The notes: generated by a model from the letters alone, not told the origin. A stretch of DNA of 64,000 bases from CAVYHJ01 sp963768165 [NCBI: uncultured bacterium] (GCA_963768165.1 CAVYHJ010000003.1:558001-622000), one strand, 5' to 3'; positions 34,651 through 44,603 are shown, numbered from the stretch's first letter. Numbers and translations are program-made.

Positions 34651-35895
34651 GTGCACTATTTCGAATTTAAAAAAAATGATTTATATTGTGAAGACGTCAA
34701 GGTGGCGGATATTGTGAAGAAAACCGGGACACCGGTTTATATTTACAGCAAGAGAACCGCCGTGGAACATTTAAAGAAATTTCAGGCGGCTTTTGCAAGT
34801 GTGGACCATTTAATTTGTTATTCCATTAAAGCCAATTCCAATCTGGCCTTGTGTGAGGCATTGAGGAAAGAGGGGTGCGGGGCGGATATCGTCTCCGGGG
34901 GAGAACTTTACCGGGCGTTAAAGGCAGGCTTTAAACCACAGGATATTGTTTTCGCGGGAGTCGGAAAAACCGAAGAAGAAATCAAATACGCTCTCAAGAC
35001 GGGGATCTTCATGTTCAATGTGGAATCCATGCCGGAAGCCGAAATGATTAACCAGGTCAGCCAGCGGCTAAAGAAAAAAGCGTGCGTCTCCATCCGTGTT
35101 AATCCGGACGTGAACCCACATACCCATGCGTATATTACGACGGGGAGAAAGGAAAACAAATTTGGTATTAATTTCCATGAGGCGGTGGAGTTTTATCAAA
35201 CATTGAGCAAGTTTTCCTGGCTGAATGTAATCGGAATTCATTCGCATATCGGTTCGCAGATTATGTCTCCCGGGCCGTATATTGATACGATTCACCGGGG
35301 AATTTCCTTAATTCATAAACTTCGCGATGTAGGGATTCATTTGACCGTCATCAATATCGGTGGTGGCATGGGAATTATTTATAAGGACGAGCATCCCATG
35401 ACCGCGAAAGAGTTTGGAGAAGCGGTGATTCCATTAATCCGCAATTTACATTGCAAGCTCGTGCTGGAACCCGGCAAGCAGATTGTTGGGAATGCCGGAA
35501 TTTTAGTTGCCCGCGTAACCTATATTAAAAAGACATCCGGTAAGAAATTCGTTATTGTGGATGCGGCGATGAATGATTTAATTCGTCCGCCATTGTATGA
35601 CGCATATCATGAGATCAAATCTGTGCATGTGGATGGAAAAAGAACGGTCACGGAAGTAGATGTCGTCGGACCGATTTGTGAATCCACGGACTTTTTTGCC
35701 AAAGGAAGACCGTTGCCGGAGGTGAAATCCGGGGAGTTATTGGCGATTATGACTGCCGGAGCCTATGGATTCGTGATGGCGTCCAATTACAATTCTCGTC
35801 CCCGCTCACCAGAGGTGTTGGTGGATGGAAAGAAATTTAAAATTACCAAAAAACGAGAAACGGTGAAAGACTTGATTCGCGGAGAATCATTGTAA
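34651..35895 (+). CDS. lysA: Diaminopimelate decarboxylase LysA
   Basis: LysA decarboxylates meso-diaminopimelate to lysine with pyridoxal phosphate. The fold type III motifs are present. Lys60 in CYSIKANSN forms the Schiff base, HSHIGSQ and INIGGGMGI bind the cofactor, VLEPGKQIVGNAG follows, and GPICESTDFF carries the catalytic Cys from the partner subunit. The 414-residue length is normal. The start is GTG, 2 nt after the preceding stop. dapF follows after 25 nt, forming a lysA-dapF operon. Confidence 0.96.
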   Translation: MHYFEFKKNDLYCEDVKVADIVKKTGTPVYIYSKRTAVEHLKKFQAAFASVDHLICYSIKANSNLALCEALRKEGCGADIVSGGELYRALKAGFKPQDIVFAGVGKTEEEIKYALKTGIFMFNVESMPEAEMINQVSQRLKKKACVSIRVNPDVNPHTHAYITTGRKENKFGINFHEAVEFYQTLSKFSWLNVIGIHSHIGSQIMSPGPYIDTIHRGISLIHKLRDVGIHLTVINIGGGMGIIYKDEHPMTAKEFGEAVIPLIRNLHCKLVLEPGKQIVGNAGILVARVTYIKKTSGKKFVIVDAAMNDLIRPPLYDAYHEIKSVHVDGKRTVTEVDVVGPICESTDFFAKGRPLPEVKSGELLAIMTAGAYGFVMASNYNSRPRSPEVLVDGKKFKITKKRETVKDLIRGESL

Positions 35896-35920
35896 GATAA
35901 TAGAAATAAAGGAAAATACA

Positions 35921-36751
35921 ATGCAAAATGCAGAAATACAATTTAGCAAATTGAGCGGTGCCGGAAACGATTTTATATTGATTGACAACCGGCAACTGTC
36001 CGTGAATGGGAATCTGCATGAATGGGTACAGAAAGTCTGTCGGCGCGGGTTGAGTGTTGGCGCGGATGGCGTGATATTGGTGGAACCTTCTGAAAAAGCC
36101 GATTTTAAAATGCGCTATTTTAATGCCGATGGCGGTGAAGCCGAAACTTGCGGGAATGGGGCGCGGTGTGTAGCACGGTTTGCTCATTTAAAAGGTATTG
36201 TCAAATCGACCATGAAATTTGAAACCCTGGCGGGAATTTATAAGGCGCATGTTATGAAAAGTGGAACCGTTAAAGTGCAAATGAGCGATCCGGGTCCGCC
36301 TCGTTTTCATATTCCAATCGAAATATCCAAGGGGAAATTCGAAGGACATTTTATTAATACCGGTGTTCCGCATGTCGTGATTTTAGTGGAAGATTTGGAA
36401 AGTTTGGATGTGTTTAATGTAGGCCGTGAAATTCGGTATCACAAAGAGTTCTCTCCTGCCGGGACCAATGTTAATTTTGCCACGGCAATCGGTTCCAAGA
36501 AAATTTGTATTCGGACTTATGAACGAGGGGTAGAAAATGAGACGCTGGCTTGTGGGACAGGTTCTATCGCCAGTGCTGTGATTCTCTTTCGTCAACGGAA
36601 AGTAATGTCACCGGTCACTGTATTGACACGAGGTGGGCAGGAATTGGTTATCTCGTTCGATAGTGATGAAAAGAAAATTTATAACGTTTTTCTGGAAGGC
36701 GACGCGCGGTTGGTGTTTGAGGGCAATCTCAAAGAAGATGCGCTGATTTAG
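35921..36751 (+). CDS. dapF: Diaminopimelate epimerase DapF
   Basis: DapF interconverts LL- and meso-diaminopimelate without a cofactor, using two cysteines. Both are present: Cys77 in AETCGNGARC and Cys211 in TLACGTGS. The start SKLSGAGNDFILID and the ERGVENETLACG block are diagnostic. The length of 276 residues is standard. It supplies meso-DAP to peptidoglycan and to LysA encoded just upstream. AAGGAAAATACA precedes the ATG. Confidence 0.97.
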   Translation: MQNAEIQFSKLSGAGNDFILIDNRQLSVNGNLHEWVQKVCRRGLSVGADGVILVEPSEKADFKMRYFNADGGEAETCGNGARCVARFAHLKGIVKSTMKFETLAGIYKAHVMKSGTVKVQMSDPGPPRFHIPIEISKGKFEGHFINTGVPHVVILVEDLESLDVFNVGREIRYHKEFSPAGTNVNFATAIGSKKICIRTYERGVENETLACGTGSIASAVILFRQRKVMSPVTVLTRGGQELVISFDSDEKKIYNVFLEGDARLVFEGNLKEDALI

Positions 36752-36889
36752 TATTCACTATGGAAGATAGAACCATTTGTCCTGTAATTTTAAGTTGACA
36801 AAAGAAAACAGGGATGATACATTTACTCCGAAATGTCGGTAAATAAAGGTAAAAGCGAACCATACCCAATTATGAGACAGGAGTAGTGT

Positions 36890-37123
36890 ATGAAAAAAGA
36901 AAACAAAAAGGAGAAAGGGAAAGTAGGCCGGCCAAGAAAATCGGATAAATCCATCGTGGAATTTGTAGGGGACATTGAAAAAGACCGGCTGGCGGAACAG
37001 GAGCAGGAGATATTTTATAATCATGTGGACCATGCAGTTATTGAAAAATATGTACGGACGTATGTATCGTCCTCTTCTGAAGAGGATGTGGATAGTTTTA
37101 GTTATTGGTATGGACAGGGATAA
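36890..37123 (+). CDS. Small lysine-rich protein with GRPRK motif
   Basis: This 77-residue protein has a basic N-terminus, KKENKKEKGKVGRPRKSDKS, whose GRPRK core resembles an AT-hook. An acidic C-terminal part (SSSSEEDVDSFSYWYGQG) follows. ACAGGAGTAGTGT is an acceptable ribosome site. No family is recognised. DNA binding is only suggested by the motif. It precedes the YceI gene by 29 nt in the same direction. Confidence 0.6.
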   Translation: MKKENKKEKGKVGRPRKSDKSIVEFVGDIEKDRLAEQEQEIFYNHVDHAVIEKYVRTYVSSSSEEDVDSFSYWYGQG

Positions 37124-37152
37124 AATCCTTTTATGAAAAGGAGGAATAAAAG

Positions 37153-37743
37153 ATGAGTATTAAAAAAGTATTTGCCGGTTTGGCCGGTGGTTTATTGTTA
37201 GCGAGTATTGCCTTTGGCGCGGATATCTATAAGATTGATCCGGTACATACTAATATAGGGTTTTCAGTGCGGCATATGGGTATTACAAACGTGAAAGGGA
37301 AATTCGGAGATGTCTCCGGAACCATTGTTTATGATGACAAGAATATTGCCAAATCTTCGGTCAACGTGACGATCAAAGCCGCCAGTATTAATACAGATAA
37401 TGACATGCGGGACAAGGATTTACGAAGTGCCAATTTCTTTGAAGTAGATAAGTATCCAGAAATTACCTTTGTTAGCAAATCAGTTAAAAAGAGCGGGGAC
37501 GAATATATTTTGACCGGAACTTTTACCATGCATGGGGTTTCCAAAGAGATTTCATTTCCCTTCACTATTATTGGCATTACCAAAGACCCGTGGGGAAGTA
37601 CCCGGATGGGAACTGAAGCCAGTCTCAAAGTAAATCGTAAAGACTATGGTATTAATTACAACAAAGTTTTGGATAATGGCGGATTGGTCGTTGCTAATGA
37701 AGTAAAGATCGAATTAGAAGTCGAAGCTGTTAAACAAAAATAA
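37153..37743 (+). CDS. Periplasmic YceI-family lipid-binding protein
   Basis: The 196-residue protein has a signal peptide (VFAGLAGGLLLASIAFGA) and the whole YceI lipocalin-like barrel: YKIDPVHTNIGFSVRHMGI, VKGKFGDVSGTIVYD, LRSANFFEVDKYPEITF and TMHGVSKEISFPF. Members bind polyisoprenoids such as ubiquinone precursors in the periplasm and often respond to stress. GAAAAGGAGGAATAAAAG gives a strong ribosome site. A terminator follows directly. Confidence 0.93.
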   Translation: MSIKKVFAGLAGGLLLASIAFGADIYKIDPVHTNIGFSVRHMGITNVKGKFGDVSGTIVYDDKNIAKSSVNVTIKAASINTDNDMRDKDLRSANFFEVDKYPEITFVSKSVKKSGDEYILTGTFTMHGVSKEISFPFTIIGITKDPWGSTRMGTEASLKVNRKDYGINYNKVLDNGGLVVANEVKIELEVEAVKQK

Positions 37744-37762
37744 AGCGGTATTTAAAAAACAG

Positions 37763-37800
37763 AAAAAGCATCGGGAATTAAAAGACTCGATGCTTTTTTA
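37763..37800. terminator. Bidirectional terminator between yceI and bcp genes
   Basis: AAAAAGCATCG pairs with CGATGCTTTTT, giving a T-tract on the plus strand and an equal one on the minus strand. It overlaps the stop codon of the convergent bcp gene. Confidence 0.85.
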
Positions 37801-38271
37801 TTTCAATTCGCTTAATACCTTCAAGACTTCTTCCGTGTGCCCGGCCACTTTTACTTTGGGGAAAATTTTGGCAATTTTACCTTGTTTATCAATGATGACG
37901 GTGGTACGTTCAATGCCCATGTATTCCCTGCCATACATACTTTTCTTTTTCCAGACACCGTACGCGTTGACAACTTCTTTTTCAATATCCGCCAATAAGG
38001 GGAAATTCAATTGATATTTTTCGGTGAATTTTTGATGGGAGGTAACATTGTCTGTGCTGACACCAAGGATCACAGCACCGACCTTCTCAACCCGTGCGAA
38101 ATTATCCCGGAAACTGCAGGCTTCCGTGGTGCAGCCCGGTGTCATATCTTTGGGATAAAAATAGAGCACAACATTTTTCTTTCCCTTAAAATCTTTTAAT
38201 AAAATTTTCCTGCCTTCTGTGGATTCCAGAGAAAACTCCGGTGCTTTTTGCCCTTCCTTTAATTCGGCCAT
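37798..38271 (-). CDS. bcp: Thioredoxin-dependent peroxiredoxin Bcp (PrxQ)
   Basis: This 157-residue thiol peroxidase has peroxidatic Cys47 and resolving Cys52 in PKDMTPGCTTEACSFRD, the atypical 2-Cys arrangement of BCP/PrxQ. GVSTDNVTSHQKF and ERTTVIIDKQGKI are also family motifs. It reduces hydrogen and lipid peroxides with thioredoxin. GGAAAGAA lies near the start, and the epimerase gene is 14 nt upstream on the same strand, so they are co-transcribed. Confidence 0.96.
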   Translation of the reverse strand: MAELKEGQKAPEFSLESTEGRKILLKDFKGKKNVVLYFYPKDMTPGCTTEACSFRDNFARVEKVGAVILGVSTDNVTSHQKFTEKYQLNFPLLADIEKEVVNAYGVWKKKSMYGREYMGIERTTVIIDKQGKIAKIFPKVKVAGHTEEVLKVLSELK

Positions 38272-38285
38272 AGTTAATTCCTTTC

Positions 38286-39278
38286 TTAAAATTTATATTG
38301 TTCTTTAAGCCAGTTATAAGTTTTTTGCAATCCTTCACGTAATAAAATATACGTATAACCCAATTCCTTTTGTGCCTTCTCGGATGTAAACGCCCAATCG
38401 TGTTTGAATATATCCACAGTGCCGCGCGTCGCCTTGGGGGTTCGGTTAATCAGATACGCAAGGAATTCTTCAATCGTACCCACCGTTTTCGCAAGTCCAA
38501 ACGGAATATGTCGTGTAGGTAGGGGTTTTCCGGTTATCTCCGCCATAGTTCCGACGAAATTATTCAATGTAACATTTTCTCCACCCAAGATATAAGGGTG
38601 ACTAATCATCCCTTTTTCTGCGGCAAGAACATGCCCGCGAATAACATCATCCACGTAAACATAATTCCAGAGTTGATTACCCGTTCCCAGGATTCCGGGA
38701 AATTTACCTTGTATAAAATCCAGCATGGAATGAGCAATAATGTTTCCTTCTGTCAATTCCCCGGGACCATAAATGATTCCCGGATAAACCGGGATAAAAG
38801 GCAGACCCCCGCCGCAGTATCGTGCGGCTTCCCTGTGGGCAAGAAATTTGGTCTCCTGATATAAATTGTAAAAGCGGGTTCGCTTACAACGATATTTCTC
38901 ATCAGCGACAACTCCATCTGTCGGACCCAGTGCGATAAACGAGGACGTATAAATAATTTTTTTACAGGCGGAAAGACTGGCCATATCTACAATATTTCTC
39001 ATTCCATCTACATTGACCCGGTAATATTCTTTGGGATTGTCGGACCAAATTTTTACCATTGCCGCCGTATGAAAAACCCACTCCGACCCGCGAATGGTTT
39101 CTTTAATTATATCGGGATCGGCAATATCTCCATACACCAATTCCACGCCCAAGGATTTTAAATCTTCCACCCGGCTGGTTTTCCGTACCAGCGCTCGCAC
39201 GGAATGCTTTTGCGACAGAAGATACTTGATTAAGTTTTTACCGACAAATCCGGTTCCACCGGTCACATAACATTTCAT
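38286..39278 (-). CDS. NAD(P)-dependent epimerase/dehydratase, dihydroflavonol-reductase type
   Basis: A 330-residue extended short-chain dehydrogenase. It has the Rossmann motif TGGTGFVGKNL at the N-terminus, VFHTAAMVKIW, and the active-site pair in YQETKFLAHREA (Y-x3-K). The substrate is unknown. Related bacterial genes act in hopanoid, sterol or polyketide-like lipid synthesis (HpnA-like). The frame continues 46 codons upstream, but that stretch is not family-like. The ATG at 39278 gives the normal start, although no Shine-Dalgarno is visible because a terminator-like hairpin ends 4 nt upstream. Confidence 0.9.
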   Translation of the reverse strand: MKCYVTGGTGFVGKNLIKYLLSQKHSVRALVRKTSRVEDLKSLGVELVYGDIADPDIIKETIRGSEWVFHTAAMVKIWSDNPKEYYRVNVDGMRNIVDMASLSACKKIIYTSSFIALGPTDGVVADEKYRCKRTRFYNLYQETKFLAHREAARYCGGGLPFIPVYPGIIYGPGELTEGNIIAHSMLDFIQGKFPGILGTGNQLWNYVYVDDVIRGHVLAAEKGMISHPYILGGENVTLNNFVGTMAEITGKPLPTRHIPFGLAKTVGTIEEFLAYLINRTPKATRGTVDIFKHDWAFTSEKAQKELGYTYILLREGLQKTYNWLKEQYKF

Positions 39279-39282
39279 AATG

Positions 39283-39318
39283 AAAAAAAGGCCGTCAGAT
39301 TTTCTCGACGGGCTTTTT
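39283..39318 (-). terminator. Terminator-like hairpin in the leader of the epimerase gene
   Basis: On the minus strand, GCCCGTC and GACGGCC can pair with one mismatch around GAGAAAATCT, followed by seven T. The structure ends only 4 nt before the epimerase ATG. No minus-strand gene lies directly upstream, so it may act as an attenuator. Confidence 0.5.
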
Positions 39319-39681
39319 AGTATAACGAGGAATATGATTTTAGACAACTCTATGGTCAAACAGCATTTGATTTTATTAGAAAAGTTGCTTAAATGCCTAA
39401 TGAAATTAAATCGCAAATAAGCCCTTATTTTATCGTTTGACCAAGGATGATATCCGATAGATAAAGCGTAAGTATCTATTCCATGAAAATGACTTTATTC
39501 AACCTGGTACATTTTATTTGGGAGGCAGATAAAGTAGAATTTTCACCTGTTATTATTAATCAGAAATGATACAACTTTTCCTTATTTCACTTTCCACATG
39601 AACTATTTTTTTGTGTCCCATTATTAATTTTCACGATCCTTTCTCCAACGGTTCAAAATATTTATTTACCAGAAAATTTAC

Positions 39682-39710
39682 TTGACAATTCTTTAATAGT
39701 GGAATACAAT
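39682..39710 (+). promoter_or_regulatory. Sigma70-type promoter
   Basis: TTGACA, 17 nt, TACAAT, about 117 nt before the ATG at 39827. The rest of the AT-rich gap 39319-39826 shows no gene. Confidence 0.7.
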
Positions 39711-39826
39711 TTCTTTTTACTCTTTATTTTTATAGTAAGTGTATTGTCGGTATGATTTAATAAATTCTCAAGTCTGAGTACTTTATTAAAAAATTTCACA
39801 AAAAAACCTTTAAAGGAGTGGCAAAT

Positions 39827-42800
39827 ATGACTGTTTCACGTGTTTGGTTAGTAATAGTTATTATTATGATTGTGTTGGGAAGTAGTCCTGTCTTTGGGTC
39901 AACAACTTTGGCATCAGGGACAACTATTTCTACAAGTGCGACTTGGAATTTAGCGGGAAGTCCATATATTATAACGGGTCCATTGTATATTGCATCAGCG
40001 TCATCACCGATTTTAACGATTCAATCGGGTGTTACTGTACAATTTAATAGTGGCGCTTATTTTCAGGTAGGGAATGGAAATCCGGGTGGAGTTATAGCAG
40101 TAGGAGCTTCTGGCAGTCCGGTAGTTTTCACAGGGACAACTCCTTCTCCCGGACAGTGGGCAATCTTTTTTAATAGTCAGACGATCTCGACAGCGGCGCT
40201 GTTCGACAATTGTCTTATGCAATACGGTGGAGAAGCGGGTGCCTATACCCTCTATGCGAATAGCGGGTCTCTGGACGTGAGACATACCTTGATTGAAAAT
40301 GGTGCCGGAGATGCTATTTATGCCGCTGGGACTCTCCCACTATTTAGTATTACTAGTTGCACGGTTCAAAATTATACCGGGAATGGAGTAAATGCGAGTG
40401 CCGCTAATCCAACGATTACCAATTGTTTATTTCAAGGCTTGGGAGCATATGGGATTTATTTGGCTGCGGGTACCGGGAATATTACCAATTGTACTCTTTC
40501 CAATATAACTAGTTACGGGATTTTCAGTGGTATAGCAACAATATCGAATTGTTCGATTAACAATACTGGGAACTATCCCTTATCTCTGGACGCCTCTGTG
40601 ATTTCCAGCTTGACCACGGTGACCTTGACAAATATCACTACCAAGCCGGGGATTGAAGTACGCGGGGGAACGGTATTAAATTCTGGCACTTGGCTCAACT
40701 TTAACAATATGCCTTATGTTATTACAAATGCTTTTTTTGTGGATGGAGTGAATGCACCTATCTTAACCTTCCTTTCCGGACAGACCATCACATTTGCCAA
40801 CGGACAATATATCCAGGTAGGGAATGGAAATCCGGGGGGATTAATAGCCGCAGCAAATCCCGGTAACTCGATTGTCTTTACCGGAAATACCAAGAGTCCC
40901 GGACAGTGGGCAATCTTTTTTAATAGTCAAACCATCTCGACAGCAGCGCTGTTTGACAATTGTCTTATGCAATATGGGGGAGAAGCGGGTGCCTATACCT
41001 TGTATGCGAACAGCGGGTCACTGGATGTAAGACATACCTTGATACAGAATGGGAATGGGGATGCGATTTATGCCAGTGGTACGTTGCCATTATTCAATAT
41101 CAGCAGTTGCACGGTTCAAAATTATACCGGGAATGGAGTAAATGCGAGTGCCGCTAATCCAACGATTACCAACTGTTTATTTCAGAGCCTGGGTGGAAAT
41201 GGAATTTATTTGGCATCGGGTACTGGGAATATTACCAATTGTACGCTTTCCAATATAACTAGTTATGGGATTTTCAGTGGTATTGCAACAATAACAAATT
41301 GTACGATTAGCAATACAGGGAACTATCCTTTATCCCTGGATGCTTCTGTGATTTCCAGCTTGACCACGGTGACCTTGACGAATATTACTACCAAGCCGGG
41401 GATTGAGATACGCGGAGGGACAGTTGCCAATACCGGCACGTGGCTAGACTTTAACAATATGCCTTATGTTATTACGAATTCATTTAATGTGGATGGAGTA
41501 AATGCTCCTATCTTAACCTTCCTTTCCGGACAGACAATCACATTTGCCTCAGGACAAAATATTGATGTTGGAAATGGTGGGGCAGGTGGAATCATAGCGG
41601 TAGGAAACCCGGGGAATCCCATCATATTTACCGGAAACACCAAGAGTCCCGGACAATGGGCAATATTTTTGTATGGAGGAACGAGTACAGCCTTATTCGA
41701 TAATTGTGTTATGGAATATGGTGGATACGCCAATCAATATTGCCTTTATGTAAGTAATGGATCATTAGATTTACGTCATACGATAATGCGCAATGGCAGC
41801 GGGGATGCAATTATAGCCGGTGGAACTATTCCTTTACTTAGTGTCAGTAGTTGCACTATCCAGAATTTCACGGGATATGGGATTGATGGTCCTGCAGAAA
41901 ATCCTATAGTTACCAATTGTGTTTTTCAAAATATTGGAAATGAAGGTGTTTATGCCACCTTACCAACGGTACAGAATTGTACATTCTCCAATATCAGCAG
42001 TTATCCAATCAGTTGTCTACCCAATGCTGTTGTTAATTTGAGCAATAATAGTTTTTCACAATTGCTTAAATCAGGATTTGAAATTCGGTCAGGGACTTTG
42101 TCAACGACAGCTACATGGGCTAACCAAAGTATTCCCTATGTGATCAATGGAACGGTTCAGATTTATCAAAGTAGCGGAAGCTGTACATTGACTTTGAGTC
42201 CCGGTGTGGTTATGAAATTTGACCCCAGTTCGTATTTGTATATCGGAGGAGGTTACAATACTTATCAGGGTGGATTAATAGCGCAAGGCTCCGGTAACAC
42301 ACCTATTTATTTCACTTCGGTGAAAGATGATTCCGTGGGCGGGGATTCCAATGGAGACGGAGGGGCGACAGTTCCGTTACCCGGAGATTGGGGATGTTTA
42401 ATATTTAATAGCGGAACAACACCAAGCACAATTCTGGATTATTGTATTATTGAATATGGCGGACAAACGTATGCTGCGAATATTTATTGTACTGGTGGAC
42501 AGCCATTAATTCGCCGATGCCAAATCATCAATTCATCCGGGAGTGGTATTTATTCCAGTAATGGAAATGCCTATATTCAAAGCAACTCTATAACAAATAA
42601 TCAAACCAATGGTATTAAGTTTGATGGAAGTATCCTTCCCTCAGCTATGGAATATAATAATCTCACGAATAACCCGATTGGGTTTTACGCGGATGCCGGT
42701 GTCGTGGGAATCTTGCGAGATAACAATATATCAGGAAATAGCAATTCAGGTGGTCAAAATATTATTACAACCAAGATCGTAGATGCCAAACTGAATTGGT

Positions 42801-44575
42801 GGGGAGATACCTCTGGACCTTATGATGGTTCAACCATTGGATTATACAATCCCACAGGATTGGGAAATGCCGTCACGGATTATATTGATTACTCCGATTG
42901 GTTAAGCAGTAATCCCTTAGCAGCACAGCCATTACCAGCAGTAAAATTATTGGCAGGGGAGATTATTTCAGATGTATTGGATTTGAAAAAGTATTCCATT
43001 GATTCCGTTGCCTCTTGGACAGACCAACCGGATCCCTTTTTAGATCAATCCCGATTGACGATTAATCTCGATAATACGGTGGATTATACTACTACCCGAA
43101 CACCCGGATTTGTTGGTGAGGACACTATATTATTTGTTGCCAATTCCTTTAGTACGACAACTTCAATCACCAAATATTCCACCTATCGCATCAATAAATT
43201 ACCCAAGATAGGATTAAATATCGGTTCCTCCTATAAAATTAATATTGCCGGATATACCAATAGTCTTGCAACATCAGCAGGAGTTATTGCCCAGTCGTAT
43301 GGGAATAATCAATCCATCTCGGTGTCCGACCCAACACATATATCAGCATCCTGGTTGAATGACAGTATCTTACAGGTTCAAGCCTTGAGTGGATTTACCA
43401 GCGGACCTGTGAGTGTCTATGTAATCGCCTCCCCCAATTCCGGGTCTCCATTTGGGAGTGATTTGGATAAAGAACAAATACTGGTTTATCCAAACTTGTT
43501 GGCGCATAGCACTTTTAGCACTGCTAATGATACAACTTCATGGTCTCCCTTGGAAATGGCTCCGGGAAGATCTGTTCTTGCGGCGCAAAGCTGGGTGAGT
43601 ACCTATACCGACATTGCCGGGACACAAGCCACAGGAGTCTGGCAATTTAATTTCCCGGACGCTAGCTCAGGCGTGAAATCTACGCCGACGATTGCCAATT
43701 GGATACATGTAACAGCCGGTCAGTGGTATATCCTGCGAATGAGGATTGTCGACGATACTCCGAACAATACGGACCAATCGTTGTTATTTGGATATACGAA
43801 TTACCCTGGCGGGGGTGTACAAACGGATATTGCGGCGAATATATTATTTGGGATTCCCACGGTATGGACCTGGCAGGAAACTCCTATGTTGGTTCATGGG
43901 ACTTCGTCGACAGGTTATCCGCAGTTCCAAATTAAAGCGAATAGTGCCGGAAATGTGTATGTGGATGAGATTCAAATAATAAATGCGGCACCGGCTTTGG
44001 TAAATGCCCGTAGCAATACCCGGATATTTTATCCCTATGGGGTGTTTGATTTGGCTACAGAGACTACTGGGTGGGGTCAGGAGCTCTATGCGGGTTCGGG
44101 AAGTGCTCCTACAGTTTCCGTATCGAATATTTCCTTGGAATTGAATTTTTCCGGAGCATCGTCCGGCAGTTTTGGCCAAAAAGGGATTAAATGGACGGCG
44201 AATAACGGAGTTCAAGGGCCGGGGAATGCCTATACTTATCCCGTGACAGTAGGGAAACAGGTGGGTGTGCGAGCAACCTTGAGTATCGTTTCAGGGTCAT
44301 TTGATTCCTTGGGGATTGTCTTGGTAGCGGCGTATGGAGTGCAATCGAATGGACAGCAAGCCATTGCCTTGGCACCCAGCGATTTGGTAGCGGCGGCTGG
44401 AGTTGGCATTCTCACTCCCGGATTATATCAGACGGTGGGAGCTGGAATAAGTCCCTATTATCAATTCCAATTTGGTGTTCGTTCCGATGTTCCAGGCGTC
44501 TTAGCCATCAGTGGAGTGGATTTTGATCATGACCAGGACGACCCCAACTTTGGGGACGCTGCGCTATTCCCGTAA
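39827..44575 (+). CDS. Giant secreted beta-helix protein with shared C-terminal module
   Basis: The protein is 1582-1583 residues from the ATG at 39827, which follows AAAGGAG. A GTG three codons earlier overlaps that site. After a signal peptide (VWLVIVIIMIVLGSSPVFG) come four repeat units. Each has a PYVIT-V..G..LTI..G..I.F-type opening (VGNGNPGG, IVFTG) and then right-handed beta-helix coils (NPTITNCLF, YGIYL, GNITNCTLSNI). A final block has NWWGDTSGPYDG. From about nt 42920 the last 550 residues are a module also found in the PKD protein at 50966, ending DDPNFGDAALFP. An adhesin or glycan-binding surface role is likely; no catalytic residues were recognised. Confidence 0.88.
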   Translation: MTVSRVWLVIVIIMIVLGSSPVFGSTTLASGTTISTSATWNLAGSPYIITGPLYIASASSPILTIQSGVTVQFNSGAYFQVGNGNPGGVIAVGASGSPVVFTGTTPSPGQWAIFFNSQTISTAALFDNCLMQYGGEAGAYTLYANSGSLDVRHTLIENGAGDAIYAAGTLPLFSITSCTVQNYTGNGVNASAANPTITNCLFQGLGAYGIYLAAGTGNITNCTLSNITSYGIFSGIATISNCSINNTGNYPLSLDASVISSLTTVTLTNITTKPGIEVRGGTVLNSGTWLNFNNMPYVITNAFFVDGVNAPILTFLSGQTITFANGQYIQVGNGNPGGLIAAANPGNSIVFTGNTKSPGQWAIFFNSQTISTAALFDNCLMQYGGEAGAYTLYANSGSLDVRHTLIQNGNGDAIYASGTLPLFNISSCTVQNYTGNGVNASAANPTITNCLFQSLGGNGIYLASGTGNITNCTLSNITSYGIFSGIATITNCTISNTGNYPLSLDASVISSLTTVTLTNITTKPGIEIRGGTVANTGTWLDFNNMPYVITNSFNVDGVNAPILTFLSGQTITFASGQNIDVGNGGAGGIIAVGNPGNPIIFTGNTKSPGQWAIFLYGGTSTALFDNCVMEYGGYANQYCLYVSNGSLDLRHTIMRNGSGDAIIAGGTIPLLSVSSCTIQNFTGYGIDGPAENPIVTNCVFQNIGNEGVYATLPTVQNCTFSNISSYPISCLPNAVVNLSNNSFSQLLKSGFEIRSGTLSTTATWANQSIPYVINGTVQIYQSSGSCTLTLSPGVVMKFDPSSYLYIGGGYNTYQGGLIAQGSGNTPIYFTSVKDDSVGGDSNGDGGATVPLPGDWGCLIFNSGTTPSTILDYCIIEYGGQTYAANIYCTGGQPLIRRCQIINSSGSGIYSSNGNAYIQSNSITNNQTNGIKFDGSILPSAMEYNNLTNNPIGFYADAGVVGILRDNNISGNSNSGGQNIITTKIVDAKLNWWGDTSGPYDGSTIGLYNPTGLGNAVTDYIDYSDWLSSNPLAAQPLPAVKLLAGEIISDVLDLKKYSIDSVASWTDQPDPFLDQSRLTINLDNTVDYTTTRTPGFVGEDTILFVANSFSTTTSITKYSTYRINKLPKIGLNIGSSYKINIAGYTNSLATSAGVIAQSYGNNQSISVSDPTHISASWLNDSILQVQALSGFTSGPVSVYVIASPNSGSPFGSDLDKEQILVYPNLLAHSTFSTANDTTSWSPLEMAPGRSVLAAQSWVSTYTDIAGTQATGVWQFNFPDASSGVKSTPTIANWIHVTAGQWYILRMRIVDDTPNNTDQSLLFGYTNYPGGGVQTDIAANILFGIPTVWTWQETPMLVHGTSSTGYPQFQIKANSAGNVYVDEIQIINAAPALVNARSNTRIFYPYGVFDLATETTGWGQELYAGSGSAPTVSVSNISLELNFSGASSGSFGQKGIKWTANNGVQGPGNAYTYPVTVGKQVGVRATLSIVSGSFDSLGIVLVAAYGVQSNGQQAIALAPSDLVAAAGVGILTPGLYQTVGAGISPYYQFQFGVRSDVPGVLAISGVDFDHDQDDPNFGDAALFP
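39940..42860 (+). repeat. Tandem coding repeats with exact 750-nt period
   Basis: Markers recur at exactly 750 nt. GGACAGTGGG starts at 40151 and 40901, with the variant GGACAATGGG at 41651. GCCTTATGTT starts at 40711 and 41461. Units 1 and 2 are nearly identical over several hundred bases, unit 3 diverges in its second half, and a fourth unit is remote. Confidence 0.85.
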
Positions 44576-44603
44576 TTTCATTCATTATTGTTACTACTCT
44601 CTC

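Noticed and set aside
39279-39416. 46 extra N-terminal residues for the epimerase
   Set aside because: Not Rossmann-like, and it would place a terminator-like hairpin inside the coding region. The GGTGFVG motif expected near the N-terminus fits only the start at 39278.
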